From NCBI RefSeq assembly GCF_000711725.1, contig NZ_JONP01000022.1:22651-86650 (forward strand): DNA of 64,000 nucleotides. The letters run 5' to 3'. The notes beneath the pieces were generated by a model, which was not told the origin of the DNA, did not search any database, and saw only the letters and a program-made list of their open reading frames with translations. The stretch comes from Roseomonas aerilata DSM 19363 (GTDB taxonomy: Bacteria; Pseudomonadota; Alphaproteobacteria; Acetobacterales; Acetobacteraceae). Below, one piece after another: positions 21,033-29,072 of this stretch. How positions within the stretch are numbered: position 1 is the first letter of the stretch; each line of letters starts with the position of its first letter. The position numbers and the translations under genes were made by a program.

Positions 21033-21986
21033 ATGAGTGACCTGATGAGGAGGGGGGCCACGGCCCCCCTCGCCGTTTCCACCGATTGGTCCGAGCTGCG
21101 CGACTGGTTCGCGCTGCTCAAGCCGCGCGTGATGACCCTCGTGGTCTTCTCCGGCCTCGTTGGCATGCTTGTCGCGCCCGGGCACATCCATCCCGTGCTC
21201 GGCTCCGTCGCGATCCTCTGCATCGCGGTCGGTGCGGGCGCCGCCGGCTGCATCAACATGTGGTACGAGCGCGACATCGACGCGTTGATGCGCCGCACCG
21301 CGCGCCGCCCCATGGCCGCCGGCCGGATCGAGCCCGAGGCAGGCCTCGCCTATGGCGTCTTCCTCGCCGGCCTCTCGGTCGTGCTGATGGGCCTCGCGAC
21401 AAACTGGATGGCCGCCGGCTGGCTGCTCGGCTCCATCCTTTTCTACGTCTTCGTCTATACGATGTGGCTGAAGCGCCGGACCCCGCAGAACATCGTCATC
21501 GGCGGCGCGGCCGGGGCTTTCCCGCCGATCATCGGCTGGGTGGCGGTCACCGGGCACCTCGACGTGCTGCCGCTGATCCTCTTCGCCATCGTCTTCGCCT
21601 GGACACCCCCGCATTTCTGGTCGCTCAGCCTTTGGGCGCATGAGGACTATGCGCGCGCCGGGGTGCCGATGCTGCCGGTGGTGTCGGGCGCGCGGGAGAC
21701 GCGGCGCCAGATCGTGCTCTACACGGTCGTGCTCGCGCCGCTCGGTCTCCTGCCGACGCTGCTGGGCCTCGCCGGCTGGGTTTATGGCGCCTACGCGATT
21801 TCGCTCGGCATCGGCTTCCTCTTCCACGCTTGGCGTGTGTTGACGGAGCCGCAGGACGCCGCGGGCGTCAGCCTCCGGGGCGACGCCGCCGCCCGCAAGG
21901 CCTTCCGCTTCTCGCTGCTCCACCTCGCCGGCCTCTTCGGGGCGCTGGCGGTGGACCACTGGCTGCGCGTGGCGGGCCTGCTCTGA
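21033..21986 (+). CDS. ctaB: protoheme IX farnesyltransferase (heme o synthase)
   Basis: A 317-residue UbiA-family prenyltransferase that makes heme o, precursor of heme a. Motifs include LKPRVMTLVVFSGLVG, the first Asp-rich site CINMWYERDIDALMRRTARRP and the second loop FAWTPPHFWSLSLWAHEDYARAGVPMLP; eight or nine membrane segments are visible. GGAG eight bases before ATG 21033 decides the start over an out-of-frame ATG at 21020. Its TGA overlaps the next ATG. Confidence 0.96.
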   Translation: MSDLMRRGATAPLAVSTDWSELRDWFALLKPRVMTLVVFSGLVGMLVAPGHIHPVLGSVAILCIAVGAGAAGCINMWYERDIDALMRRTARRPMAAGRIEPEAGLAYGVFLAGLSVVLMGLATNWMAAGWLLGSILFYVFVYTMWLKRRTPQNIVIGGAAGAFPPIIGWVAVTGHLDVLPLILFAIVFAWTPPHFWSLSLWAHEDYARAGVPMLPVVSGARETRRQIVLYTVVLAPLGLLPTLLGLAGWVYGAYAISLGIGFLFHAWRVLTEPQDAAGVSLRGDAAARKAFRFSLLHLAGLFGALAVDHWLRVAGLL

Positions 21987-22156
21987 TGCCCCAGCCCCAA
22001 CTCCCTGTCGAAGCGCCCTCCATGTCCAAGGAGGAGGAGGCGGAGTTCTACCGCCGCCGCCGCGGGCGCAATATCGGCATGCTCGTGCTGCTGATCGCCC
22101 TCGTCGCGATCTTCTTCTTCATCACCATCGCCAAGCTGACCTCCTCCGTCTCTTGA
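21986..22156 (+). CDS. small single-TM protein in the cta operon (CoxF-like)
   Basis: A 56-residue protein with an acidic/Arg-rich cytoplasmic stretch (MSKEEEAEFYRRRRGRN) and one membrane helix (IGMLVLLIALVAIFFFITIAKL). Small CoxF-type proteins at this position between ctaB and ctaG are common in alphaproteobacteria and are linked to oxidase assembly. The ATG at 21986 overlaps the ctaB stop; an internal ATG at 22022 is an alternative. Confidence 0.75.
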   Translation: MPQPQLPVEAPSMSKEEEAEFYRRRRGRNIGMLVLLIALVAIFFFITIAKLTSSVS

Positions 22157-22186
22157 GGCCGGCTCCGGGAGGACCATTTCCGCCCC

Positions 22187-22846
22187 ATGCCCGAAGCGCC
22201 CTTCCCGCGATCTGAGCCCACGCCCTCGCCCGCGAACAAGCAGCGGGCACAGGGTAACCGGCGCATCGCCATCGCGGCCTTCGGGACGGTGGTCGGCATG
22301 GTCGGCCTGTCCTTCGCCGCCGTCCCGCTCTACGCCGCCTTCTGCAAGGCCACCGGTTACAACGGCACGGTGCAGACGGGCGGCCCGGCCGCGCCAGGCG
22401 CCGTGGAACGGCAGGTGACCGTCCGCTTCAACGCCACCACCCATCCCTCGCTGCCCTGGCAGTTCGAGGCGGCGCAGAAGGCTATGCCCGTCCATCTCGG
22501 TGAATCCGGGCTCGCCTTCTACCGTGCTGCCAACCGGGCGGACCGCCCGGTGGAGGGGGTCGCTACCTACAACGTGACGCCCGAGGTGGTCGGCAAGTAT
22601 TTCCACAAGACCGCCTGCTTCTGCTTCGACGCCCAGACCCTCCAGCCCGGCCAGTCCGTCGAGATGCCCGTCAGCTTCTGGGTCGATCCCGAGATGGCGA
22701 AGGACCCGGAGACCCGGGACATCCGCACCATCACCCTCAGCTACACCTTCTTCCGCACGCTGGCGGATGCGGAGCGCACCGGGGCGCTCGCGAGCGCCGG
22801 GCCGCATGTCGGCCGCATGGCCGAGCCCCCGACCGCGACGCGCTGA
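22187..22846 (+). CDS. ctaG: cytochrome c oxidase assembly protein CtaG (Cox11, CuB insertion)
   Basis: A 219-residue Cox11 homologue: an N-terminal membrane helix (IAIAAFGTVVGMVGLSFAAVPLY), then a periplasmic Ig-like domain with the copper-binding HKTACFCFDAQTL (C-x-C) motif and PVSFWVDPEM. It delivers copper to the CuB site of subunit I, encoded upstream. Confidence 0.95.
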   Translation: MPEAPFPRSEPTPSPANKQRAQGNRRIAIAAFGTVVGMVGLSFAAVPLYAAFCKATGYNGTVQTGGPAAPGAVERQVTVRFNATTHPSLPWQFEAAQKAMPVHLGESGLAFYRAANRADRPVEGVATYNVTPEVVGKYFHKTACFCFDAQTLQPGQSVEMPVSFWVDPEMAKDPETRDIRTITLSYTFFRTLADAERTGALASAGPHVGRMAEPPTATR

Positions 22847-23017
22847 CTGCCCGCGGCGGGCGCGGGCGCGCGCCGAGATTACCGGCCCTGCCCTTGATCC
22901 CGGGGGCGGTTTGCGGGATTGATGCAATGCACGCCCGGGGCCCCGGTCCCGCGTTACCCAAAGGGGGCCCAGCCCCAGGCCATCAACGGGCTCGGTCCCG
23001 CTTCACCAGGACGCGCT

Positions 23018-23884
23018 ATGGCTCTCGACACCACCACGGCCGGCATGGCGATCGACGCCTCCGAGCCGCCGCCGCCGCACAAGCATCCCTACCACCTGGT
23101 GGACCCGTCCCCCTGGCCGCTGCTCTCCGCCTTCTCGGCCGGCGCGCTGCTCTTCGGCATCGTGCTCTGGGCGCATTACAACATCCACTGGATGTTCGGC
23201 GTGGGCCTCGTCGGCACCCTGGCCTCCGCCACCCTCTGGTGGCGCGACGTGGTGCGCGAGTCGAAGCAGCCGGGCGTCCATACCCCGATCGTGCGGATCG
23301 GCATGCGCTACGGCATGTCGCTCTTCATCGCCTCCGAGGTGATGTTCTTCGTCGCCTTCTTCTGGGCCTACTTCCACTTTGCGCTCTACCCCGAGCACGT
23401 GGCGGGCGCCGAGACGGCGATCTGGCCGCCCAAGGGCATCCACACCTTCGACCCCCTCGGCCTGCCCTTCCTCAACACGATGATCCTGCTGCTTTCGGGC
23501 TGCACCGTCACCTGGGCGCACCACTCCCTCATCGAGGGCGACCGCAAGGGGATGCTCCAGGGCCTGGCGATTACCGTCGTCCTTGGCCTGTTCTTCACCT
23601 TCCTGCAGGCGGTGGAGTATTCCGAGGCGCCGTTCGCCTTCTCCGGCGGCGGCATCTATCCCTCCACCTTCTTCCTCGCCACCGGCTTCCACGGCTTCCA
23701 CGTGATCGTCGGCACGCTGTTCCTGCTCGTCTGCCTCATCCGCGCCTGGGGCGGGGACTTCACGCCGAAGCGCCACTTCGGCTTCGAGGCAGCGGCCTGG
23801 TACTGGCACTTCGTGGACGTGGTGTGGCTGTTCCTCTTCATCTGCATCTATCTCTTCGGTGCGGGCGAGATCGCCCAGCACTGA
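23018..23884 (+). CDS. ctaE: cytochrome c oxidase subunit III
   Basis: A 288-residue subunit III with seven membrane helices. It has KHPYHLVDPSPWPLLSAFSAG at the start, MFFVAFFWAYFHFAL, the GCTVTWAHHSL helix, GFHGFHVIVGT and WYWHFVDVVWLFLF at the end. ATG 23018 has AGGA eight bases upstream. A long hairpin follows the stop and may mark the end of the core operon. Confidence 0.97.
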   Translation: MALDTTTAGMAIDASEPPPPHKHPYHLVDPSPWPLLSAFSAGALLFGIVLWAHYNIHWMFGVGLVGTLASATLWWRDVVRESKQPGVHTPIVRIGMRYGMSLFIASEVMFFVAFFWAYFHFALYPEHVAGAETAIWPPKGIHTFDPLGLPFLNTMILLLSGCTVTWAHHSLIEGDRKGMLQGLAITVVLGLFFTFLQAVEYSEAPFAFSGGGIYPSTFFLATGFHGFHVIVGTLFLLVCLIRAWGGDFTPKRHFGFEAAAWYWHFVDVVWLFLFICIYLFGAGEIAQH

Positions 23885-23904
23885 GGCCCCTAACCGCATC
23901 AGCG

Positions 23905-23948
23905 AACCCCGTCCGGCCTGCCGAGCTTTCGGCCTGCCGGGCGGGGTT
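23905..23948 (+). terminator. hairpin terminator or attenuator between ctaE and surf1
   Basis: Arms AACCCCGTCCGGC (23,905-23,917) and GCCGGGCGGGGTT (23,936-23,948) pair over 13 bp with one wobble. The following CGTCGTTTG is only weakly T-rich. Partial termination would lower surf1 relative to the structural subunits. Confidence 0.55.
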
Positions 23949-23968
23949 CGTCGTTTGAAAGACCCGCC

Positions 23969-24658
23969 ATGTCGCCCCGCGCCCGGCGAATTCTCCCGGC
24001 CGTCCTCGCCTCCATCCCGGTCCTTGCCATCCTACTCGGGCTCGGCACCTGGCAGGTGCGGCGCCTGTACTGGAAGACGGATCTGCTGGCGGCGATCGCC
24101 CGGGCCGAGGCCGGACCGCCGGTGCCGCTGACCGACACGCCCGAGCCCTTCTCCAAGGTCGAGACCAGCGGGCGCTTCCGCTACGACCTTGAGGCTATTC
24201 TCGGCGTGGAGGTGCGCGGGCCCGTCCTTGGCACCCGCCTGGTCACACCGCTGGAGCGGGAAGGGCGTCCCACAGTCCTCGTGGACCGCGGCTGGGTTCC
24301 GCTGGAGCGCCGTGGCGCCGCGATCGCCCGACCGGAGGGGCCGGTCAGCGTCACCGGCTATGTCTCGCCGCCGCAGGACCGCGACTTCTTCGCCGCCACC
24401 GACGACACCGCCGGTCGCCGCTTCTACACCGCCGACCCCCGCGCCATCGGCGCTGCCCTCGGCCTGTCCGCGGTGATGCCGGACCTGCTGGTGGCGCTCG
24501 CGCCGCCCGGTGCCTCGCCCGACGCCCTGCCCCAGGGCGCCCAGACCCTGCCGCGCCCTCCCAATTCCCATCTCGGCTATGCCATCACCTGGTACGGCCT
24601 CGCCGCCTCCCTGGTCGGCGTGCTGGTGGCCTGGTCCCTCCGCAAGGACGAGACATGA
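23969..24658 (+). CDS. SURF1 family cytochrome oxidase biogenesis protein
   Basis: A 229-residue SURF1 homologue, which helps place heme a in subunit I. It has two terminal membrane helices (ILPAVLASIPVLAILLGLGTWQVRRL and YAITWYGLAASLVGVLVAW) around a periplasmic domain with TSGRFRYD, GTRLVTPL and VLVDRGWVPLERR. Its stop overlaps the next gene's start (ATGA at 24,655). Confidence 0.93.
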   Translation: MSPRARRILPAVLASIPVLAILLGLGTWQVRRLYWKTDLLAAIARAEAGPPVPLTDTPEPFSKVETSGRFRYDLEAILGVEVRGPVLGTRLVTPLEREGRPTVLVDRGWVPLERRGAAIARPEGPVSVTGYVSPPQDRDFFAATDDTAGRRFYTADPRAIGAALGLSAVMPDLLVALAPPGASPDALPQGAQTLPRPPNSHLGYAITWYGLAASLVGVLVAWSLRKDET

Positions 24659-26136
24659 ACGAGCCTTATGCCCGCCTGAAGGATCGCTTCGCCCGCATCG
24701 CGACCATTGGGGAGGCCTCGGCCATGCTCGGCTGGGACGCCTCGGCCATGATGCCGCCCGGCGGCGGCGCGGCGCGCGGGGAGCAGCTCGCGGTCCTCGC
24801 CGGCGTCTCCCACGCGATGCTCGTCGCACCGGAGGTGGCCGGCGACCTCGCCGCCGCGGAGGCCGAGGGCGAGTGGGACGGGGCCAACCTCACCCTCATG
24901 CGCCGTGCCCATCTCCGCGCCACTGCCCTGCCCGCCGACCTCGTGGAGGCGATGGCGCGGGCCAACTCGGCCTGCGAGAAGATCTGGCGGGGAGCGCGCG
25001 CCGCCTCGGACTTCGCCGCCGTGCGCCCGGCCTTGGAGACCGTCGTCGCCCTCCAGCGCGAGGCAGCCGCCGCCCTCTCCGTCGCGACCGGCCTCTCGCC
25101 CTACGACGCGCTGATGGACAGCTTCCAGCCGGGCATCGGCGCCGCCGACGTGGAGCCGATCTTCGCCGCCTACGAGACCTTCCTGGCCGAGGCCCTGCCG
25201 CGCGCCGAGGCGATCCAGGCCGCCCGCCCCGCGCCTGTCCACCCGCAGGGCCCCTTCGCGACGGAGGTGCAGCGCGCCCTCGGCCGCCGCCTCTCGGAGC
25301 GCGTCGGACTCGACTACGACCACGCGCGGCTGGACGAGAGCCTGCACCCCTTCTGCGGCGGCACGCCGACGGATGTCCGCATCACCACCCGCTACGTGCC
25401 CGAGAGCTTCGAGCAGGCGATGCTCGGCATCCTCCACGAGACCGGCCACGCCCTCTACGAGCGCGGGTTGCCGGAGGCCTGGGCCCGCCAGCCCGTGGGC
25501 GAGGCCGCCGGCATGGCCGCCCACGAATCACAGAGCCTCATCATCGAGATGCAGGCCAGCCGCTCCGACGCCTTCCTCTCCTGGCTCGGTCCCGAGCTGC
25601 ACAGAACCTTCGGCGGCGATCCCGCGCCTTACGCGCCGGAAAACCTCGCCCGCCTCTGGCGCCGGGTGGAGCGCGGCTTCATCCGCACCGAGGCGGACGA
25701 GCTGACCTACCCCGCGCACGTCATCCTCCGCTTTCGGCTGGAGCGGGCGCTGATCGGCGGCGATCTGGCCGTGGCCGACATCCCCGGTGCCTGGGCGGAG
25801 GGGATGGGCCGCCTGCTCGGCATCACCCCGCCCGACGACCGCCGCGGCTGCCTGCAGGACATCCACTGGCACGACGGCGCCTTCGGCTACTTCCCCTCCT
25901 ACACGCTCGGCGCCATGGCCGCGGCCCAGCTGATGGCGGCGGCGCGGGCGGCGGTGCCGGGGCTGGACGAGGCGCTCGCCCGCGGCGATTTCGCCCCGCT
26001 GCTCGGCTGGCTGCGTGCCCATGTCCACGGCCAGGGCTCGCGTCTCGGTTTTCAGGATCTGATGCGCGCGGCGACCGGCCGCCCGCTGGAGGCGGACGCC
26101 TTCATGGCGCACCTGCGCGGGCGCTATCTCACCTAG
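24655..26136 (+). CDS. M32 family carboxypeptidase (thermostable carboxypeptidase 1 type)
   Basis: A 493-residue metallocarboxypeptidase. The zinc motif is GILHETGHALYERGLP (HExxH), followed by HESQSLIIEMQ supplying the third ligand. DVRITTRYVPESF and DIHWHDGAFGYFPSYTLGAM are M32 signatures. It cleaves C-terminal residues with broad specificity in the cytoplasm. The ATGA overlap with surf1 puts it at the end of the cta transcript, although a functional link is not obvious. Confidence 0.94.
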   Translation: MNEPYARLKDRFARIATIGEASAMLGWDASAMMPPGGGAARGEQLAVLAGVSHAMLVAPEVAGDLAAAEAEGEWDGANLTLMRRAHLRATALPADLVEAMARANSACEKIWRGARAASDFAAVRPALETVVALQREAAAALSVATGLSPYDALMDSFQPGIGAADVEPIFAAYETFLAEALPRAEAIQAARPAPVHPQGPFATEVQRALGRRLSERVGLDYDHARLDESLHPFCGGTPTDVRITTRYVPESFEQAMLGILHETGHALYERGLPEAWARQPVGEAAGMAAHESQSLIIEMQASRSDAFLSWLGPELHRTFGGDPAPYAPENLARLWRRVERGFIRTEADELTYPAHVILRFRLERALIGGDLAVADIPGAWAEGMGRLLGITPPDDRRGCLQDIHWHDGAFGYFPSYTLGAMAAAQLMAAARAAVPGLDEALARGDFAPLLGWLRAHVHGQGSRLGFQDLMRAATGRPLEADAFMAHLRGRYLT

Positions 26137-26966
26137 CGCCGGTTCTCGAAGACGACGAAGAAGGGCGGCCGGTCGGGCGGCGCCTGCATTAGGTGCCCCT
26201 CCGCATCCGCCGGCAGCCGGCGGCGGAGCACGACGTCGAGCACGTTGCCGCCGATGAGGTCCACCGCGCCGTTGCCCGCCCGCACGACGATGTCGCAGTG
26301 CATCGGCCGGAAGCGGCCGCTCTCGCCCAGCCTCGCCGTCCAATCGGCCAGTGGTTCCGCCGACCGGTCGGCGCAGACGAGGTCCCCCGGGCGCGGCGCG
26401 TGTTCCGCGAGGCCTCGCGGCAGGAAGGCCGCGCCTTCGGGATCCGCGAGCGCCATCGCGATCAGCCGGTCCACATAGAGCGCGTGGCTGGCCGAGGGGT
26501 CGAACTCCGCCCGCGGCACCCCCGCCGAGGCCATGGCGTGGCTGACGAAGGCCGCCGACCAGGCCGGCGTGTTGTAGGAGGAGATGGCGACATTCGCCGG
26601 CACCACCTCGAAGGGCAGGCCCGAGACGGGGTCGAGCGAGGCCGAGGCCGCCACCGGCGCGGTGATGGTGTCGCGGAAGTGCTGGTGGCCCGAGATCACC
26701 TCCGGCCACTCGGGCGTCGCGGCCCAGTAGGTCATCAGCCGGTCGAAGAGCGCGGGCGTCGCGTCCGGCGTGCGGTCGAGCGCGACGGGCCAGCCCTCCA
26801 CCGCGATCGAACCCCAGGCCCGCCACTCGCCCTCGGCCGCGGCGACGAGCCGGGCGGCGCCCGCTCCGCCCGGGCGCGGCCGCTCTGCCGGAGCGCCGCC
26901 GGCCGGCGGCGGAGGCGCCGTCGTGCAGGCGGCGAGCAGAACGGCCAGGAGCGGCAGGAGGCGCAT
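26133..26966 (-). CDS. DUF2272 domain lipoprotein
   Basis: A 277-residue protein with a lipobox (LLAVLLAACTT, residues 6-16) and a Pro-rich linker, then a DUF2272 domain (about 50-270) containing ISSYNTPAWSAAFVSHAM, PRPGDLVCADR and MHCDIVVRAGNGAVDLIGGNV. This Cys-His arrangement resembles CHAP/NlpC-type amidases, so a cell-wall role is possible but unproven. Its stop and that of the M32 gene share one CTAG, so the two genes converge with overlap. Confidence 0.85.
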   Translation of the reverse strand: MRLLPLLAVLLAACTTAPPPPAGGAPAERPRPGGAGAARLVAAAEGEWRAWGSIAVEGWPVALDRTPDATPALFDRLMTYWAATPEWPEVISGHQHFRDTITAPVAASASLDPVSGLPFEVVPANVAISSYNTPAWSAAFVSHAMASAGVPRAEFDPSASHALYVDRLIAMALADPEGAAFLPRGLAEHAPRPGDLVCADRSAEPLADWTARLGESGRFRPMHCDIVVRAGNGAVDLIGGNVLDVVLRRRLPADAEGHLMQAPPDRPPFFVVFENRR

Positions 26967-27012
26967 GGTCCCTTATCGCGCCGCAACGGTTTTCGTTGCG
27001 ACGCAGCAGGCG

Positions 27013-27969
27013 TCACCCGCTGCCGATGAGGATGCCCGCGAGCAGCACCAGCACGCCGCCCAGCACGATCTGCACCAGCGCGGCGCCGAAGGGGGTTTCC
27101 ATGTAGCGCCAGCGCACCCAGGCGATGACGATCAGCTCCAGCACCACGATCACGGCGGCCACCGCGGTCGCCGTCCAGAAATCGGGGATGAGGTAGGGCA
27201 GGGTATGGCCGAGCCCGCCGATCGCCGTCGCCGCGCCGCAGGCGAGACCCCGGATCCAGGGCCGGCCCCGCCCGGTGATCGCCCCGTCATCCGACATGGC
27301 CTCGGTCAGCCCCATCGAGATCCCCGCGCCGACGGAAGCCGCGAGACCGACGAGGAAGGTGTCATGCGGCGAGTGGGTGGCGAAGGCGGCGGCGAAGATG
27401 GGGGCCAGGGTAGAAACCGAGCCGTCGATCAGCCCGGCCAGCGCTGGCTGCACCACCTGAAGCACCAACATCCGCCGCGCCGTCGCGTCCTCGCCCGCGA
27501 CGGCAGCTTCCGTCAGGTGCGTCTCGGCCAGCCGCTCGGCCACGCCCTCGTGCTTCTTCTCGATGAGGGCGAGATCCCCCAGCAGGCGCCGCACCTCGGT
27601 GTCGCGGGCGCGCTCCGCCGCCCGCGAATAGAACTCCCCCGCCTCCAGCTCCATCACGGCGGCCTGGCGGCGGACCACCTCGATCCGCAACTCCTCGGCC
27701 AGCCAGACGGGATTGCGGCGGAGAAAGCCGCGCACGTCCTGGCGCGTGATCAGCGGCAGTTCCTTGCCGAACTTCCGCTCATAGAGGGCGAGCAGCTGGT
27801 TGCGGTGCCCGCCCTCCTCCTCCGCCATGCCGTCGAAGACGGCGGCGGTGGCGGGGAAGTCGGCCCGGAGCCGCATGGCAAAGGTCGCGTAGATCCGCGA
27901 GTCCTCCTCCTCGTTGGCGATGGCCAGCGCGAGGGTCTCGGCTTCCGACAGGTCTTCGAAGCGCTTCAT
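27013..27969 (-). CDS. mbfA: membrane-bound ferritin MbfA (erythrin-vacuolar iron transport family)
   Basis: A 318-residue fusion of an N-terminal ferritin-like Er domain and a C-terminal VIT1-type membrane domain. The Er domain carries metal-ligand glutamates and histidines: LAIANEEEDSRIYATFA, MAEEEGGHRNQLLALYE, LIEKKHEGVAERLAE. The VIT domain has five helices beginning QPALAGLIDGSVSTLAPIFAAAF. In rhizobia MbfA exports iron and protects against peroxide, under Irr/Fur control. A palindrome about 60-86 bp upstream could be that regulator's site. TM orientation and iron export here are inferred from the family. Confidence 0.92.
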   Translation of the reverse strand: MKRFEDLSEAETLALAIANEEEDSRIYATFAMRLRADFPATAAVFDGMAEEEGGHRNQLLALYERKFGKELPLITRQDVRGFLRRNPVWLAEELRIEVVRRQAAVMELEAGEFYSRAAERARDTEVRRLLGDLALIEKKHEGVAERLAETHLTEAAVAGEDATARRMLVLQVVQPALAGLIDGSVSTLAPIFAAAFATHSPHDTFLVGLAASVGAGISMGLTEAMSDDGAITGRGRPWIRGLACGAATAIGGLGHTLPYLIPDFWTATAVAAVIVVLELIVIAWVRWRYMETPFGAALVQIVLGGVLVLLAGILIGSG

Positions 27970-28028
27970 GCCCCCTTCGTAACCCGAGCGCGCCGAAGGG
28001 GAAAGCGGAGAGAAAACATGCGGTTAGA

Positions 28029-28055
28029 CGCAATCGGGAAGCATTCTCGATTGCG
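28029..28055. promoter_or_regulatory. 27-bp near-perfect palindrome upstream of mbfA (Irr/Fur-type site or terminator)
   Basis: CGCAATCGGGAA, GCA, TTCTCGATTGCG: 12-bp arms with one mismatch and a GAA-N3-TTC core. This core resembles the Irr iron-control element of alphaproteobacteria. It lies in the 96-bp gap between the lpxK stop and the mbfA start. The alternative reading is a 3-nt-loop hairpin ending the lpxK transcript, but no T-run follows directly. Confidence 0.5.
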
Positions 28056-28065
28056 CCTCGGCGTC

Positions 28066-29055
28066 CTACGCCGGAACGGGCACCCGCGCCACCAGGGGAT
28101 CGAGTATCGCCTCCAGCCGCGCCGGCTCGTCCCAGGCGAGCGTCACCGTCACCACCGTCACCCGCGAACGGAAGGCGGGGGGGATGCGCACGAAGTCCTT
28201 CTTCGTCGTCACGGGGATCGCCCGCAGCCGGTCGGCCTCGCCCAGCAGCTCCCGCATGTCCCCGGCGTCGTAGGGATAGTGGTCGGCATAGGCCGCGCGG
28301 CCGGCGATGATCGCCCGCGCCTCCGAGAGCGTCGTGAAGAACTTCCGCGGGTTGGCGATGCCGCAGAAGGCGAAGACCGCCTGCCCCGCGAGCTGCGCGG
28401 CCTCGGGCCCCGGCACCGTGCGCGCCCGCAGCACCGGCAGGCCGGAGGGCAGCCGGTCCAGGGCCGCGTGCTCGTCCGCCCCCATCAGCACCGCCGCGTG
28501 GGAGCGCGCGACTGCGGCCTCCACGGGCTCGCGCAGCGGCCCGGCCGGGATCACCCGCCCGTTGCCGAAGCCGTAGGAGCCGTCGATCGTGAGAAGGGAG
28601 AGGTCCTTCTCCAGCGTCGGGTTCTGCAGCCCGTCATCCATCACCAGCGCCTGCGCGCCGGCCTCCACCGCCGCGCGGGCGCCGGCGGCGCGGTCCGCGG
28701 CCACCCAGGTCGGCCGCTCGGCCGCCAGCAGCAGGGCCTCGTCGCCCACCGCCTCGCTGTCGTGCCGGCCGGGTTCCACCCGCAGCGGGCCGCGCAGCTT
28801 GCCGCCATAGCCACGGGTGAGGAAGTGCACGGCCACCCCGCGATTCGCCAGCCGCAGGCCGATATCGAGGGCGAGGCTCGTCTTGCCCGCGCCGCCCGCG
28901 GTCGCGTTGCCGCAGCAGATCACGGGCACCGGGGCGCGCCAGCCGGGCTTGGCCACGCGGCGGGCTGTCGCCGCGGCATAGAGCGTCGCGAGGGGGGAGA
29001 GGAGGAAGGGCGCGATCCCGCTGCCATCCCCGGTCCAGAAATCGGGGGCACGCAT
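28066..29055 (-). CDS. lpxK: tetraacyldisaccharide 4'-kinase
   Basis: A 329-residue membrane-associated kinase that phosphorylates lipid A precursor at the 4' position. The P-loop-like motif is PVICCGNATAGGAGKTSLALDIG (near residue 48); DDGLQNPTLEKDLSLLTID and GNGRVIPAGPLREP are diagnostic. ATG 29055 lies 17 bp after the waaA stop, so the two are co-transcribed. Confidence 0.95.
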   Translation of the reverse strand: MRAPDFWTGDGSGIAPFLLSPLATLYAAATARRVAKPGWRAPVPVICCGNATAGGAGKTSLALDIGLRLANRGVAVHFLTRGYGGKLRGPLRVEPGRHDSEAVGDEALLLAAERPTWVAADRAAGARAAVEAGAQALVMDDGLQNPTLEKDLSLLTIDGSYGFGNGRVIPAGPLREPVEAAVARSHAAVLMGADEHAALDRLPSGLPVLRARTVPGPEAAQLAGQAVFAFCGIANPRKFFTTLSEARAIIAGRAAYADHYPYDAGDMRELLGEADRLRAIPVTTKKDFVRIPPAFRSRVTVVTVTLAWDEPARLEAILDPLVARVPVPA

Positions 29056-29072
29056 GGTGCCGTCGGGCGTCC

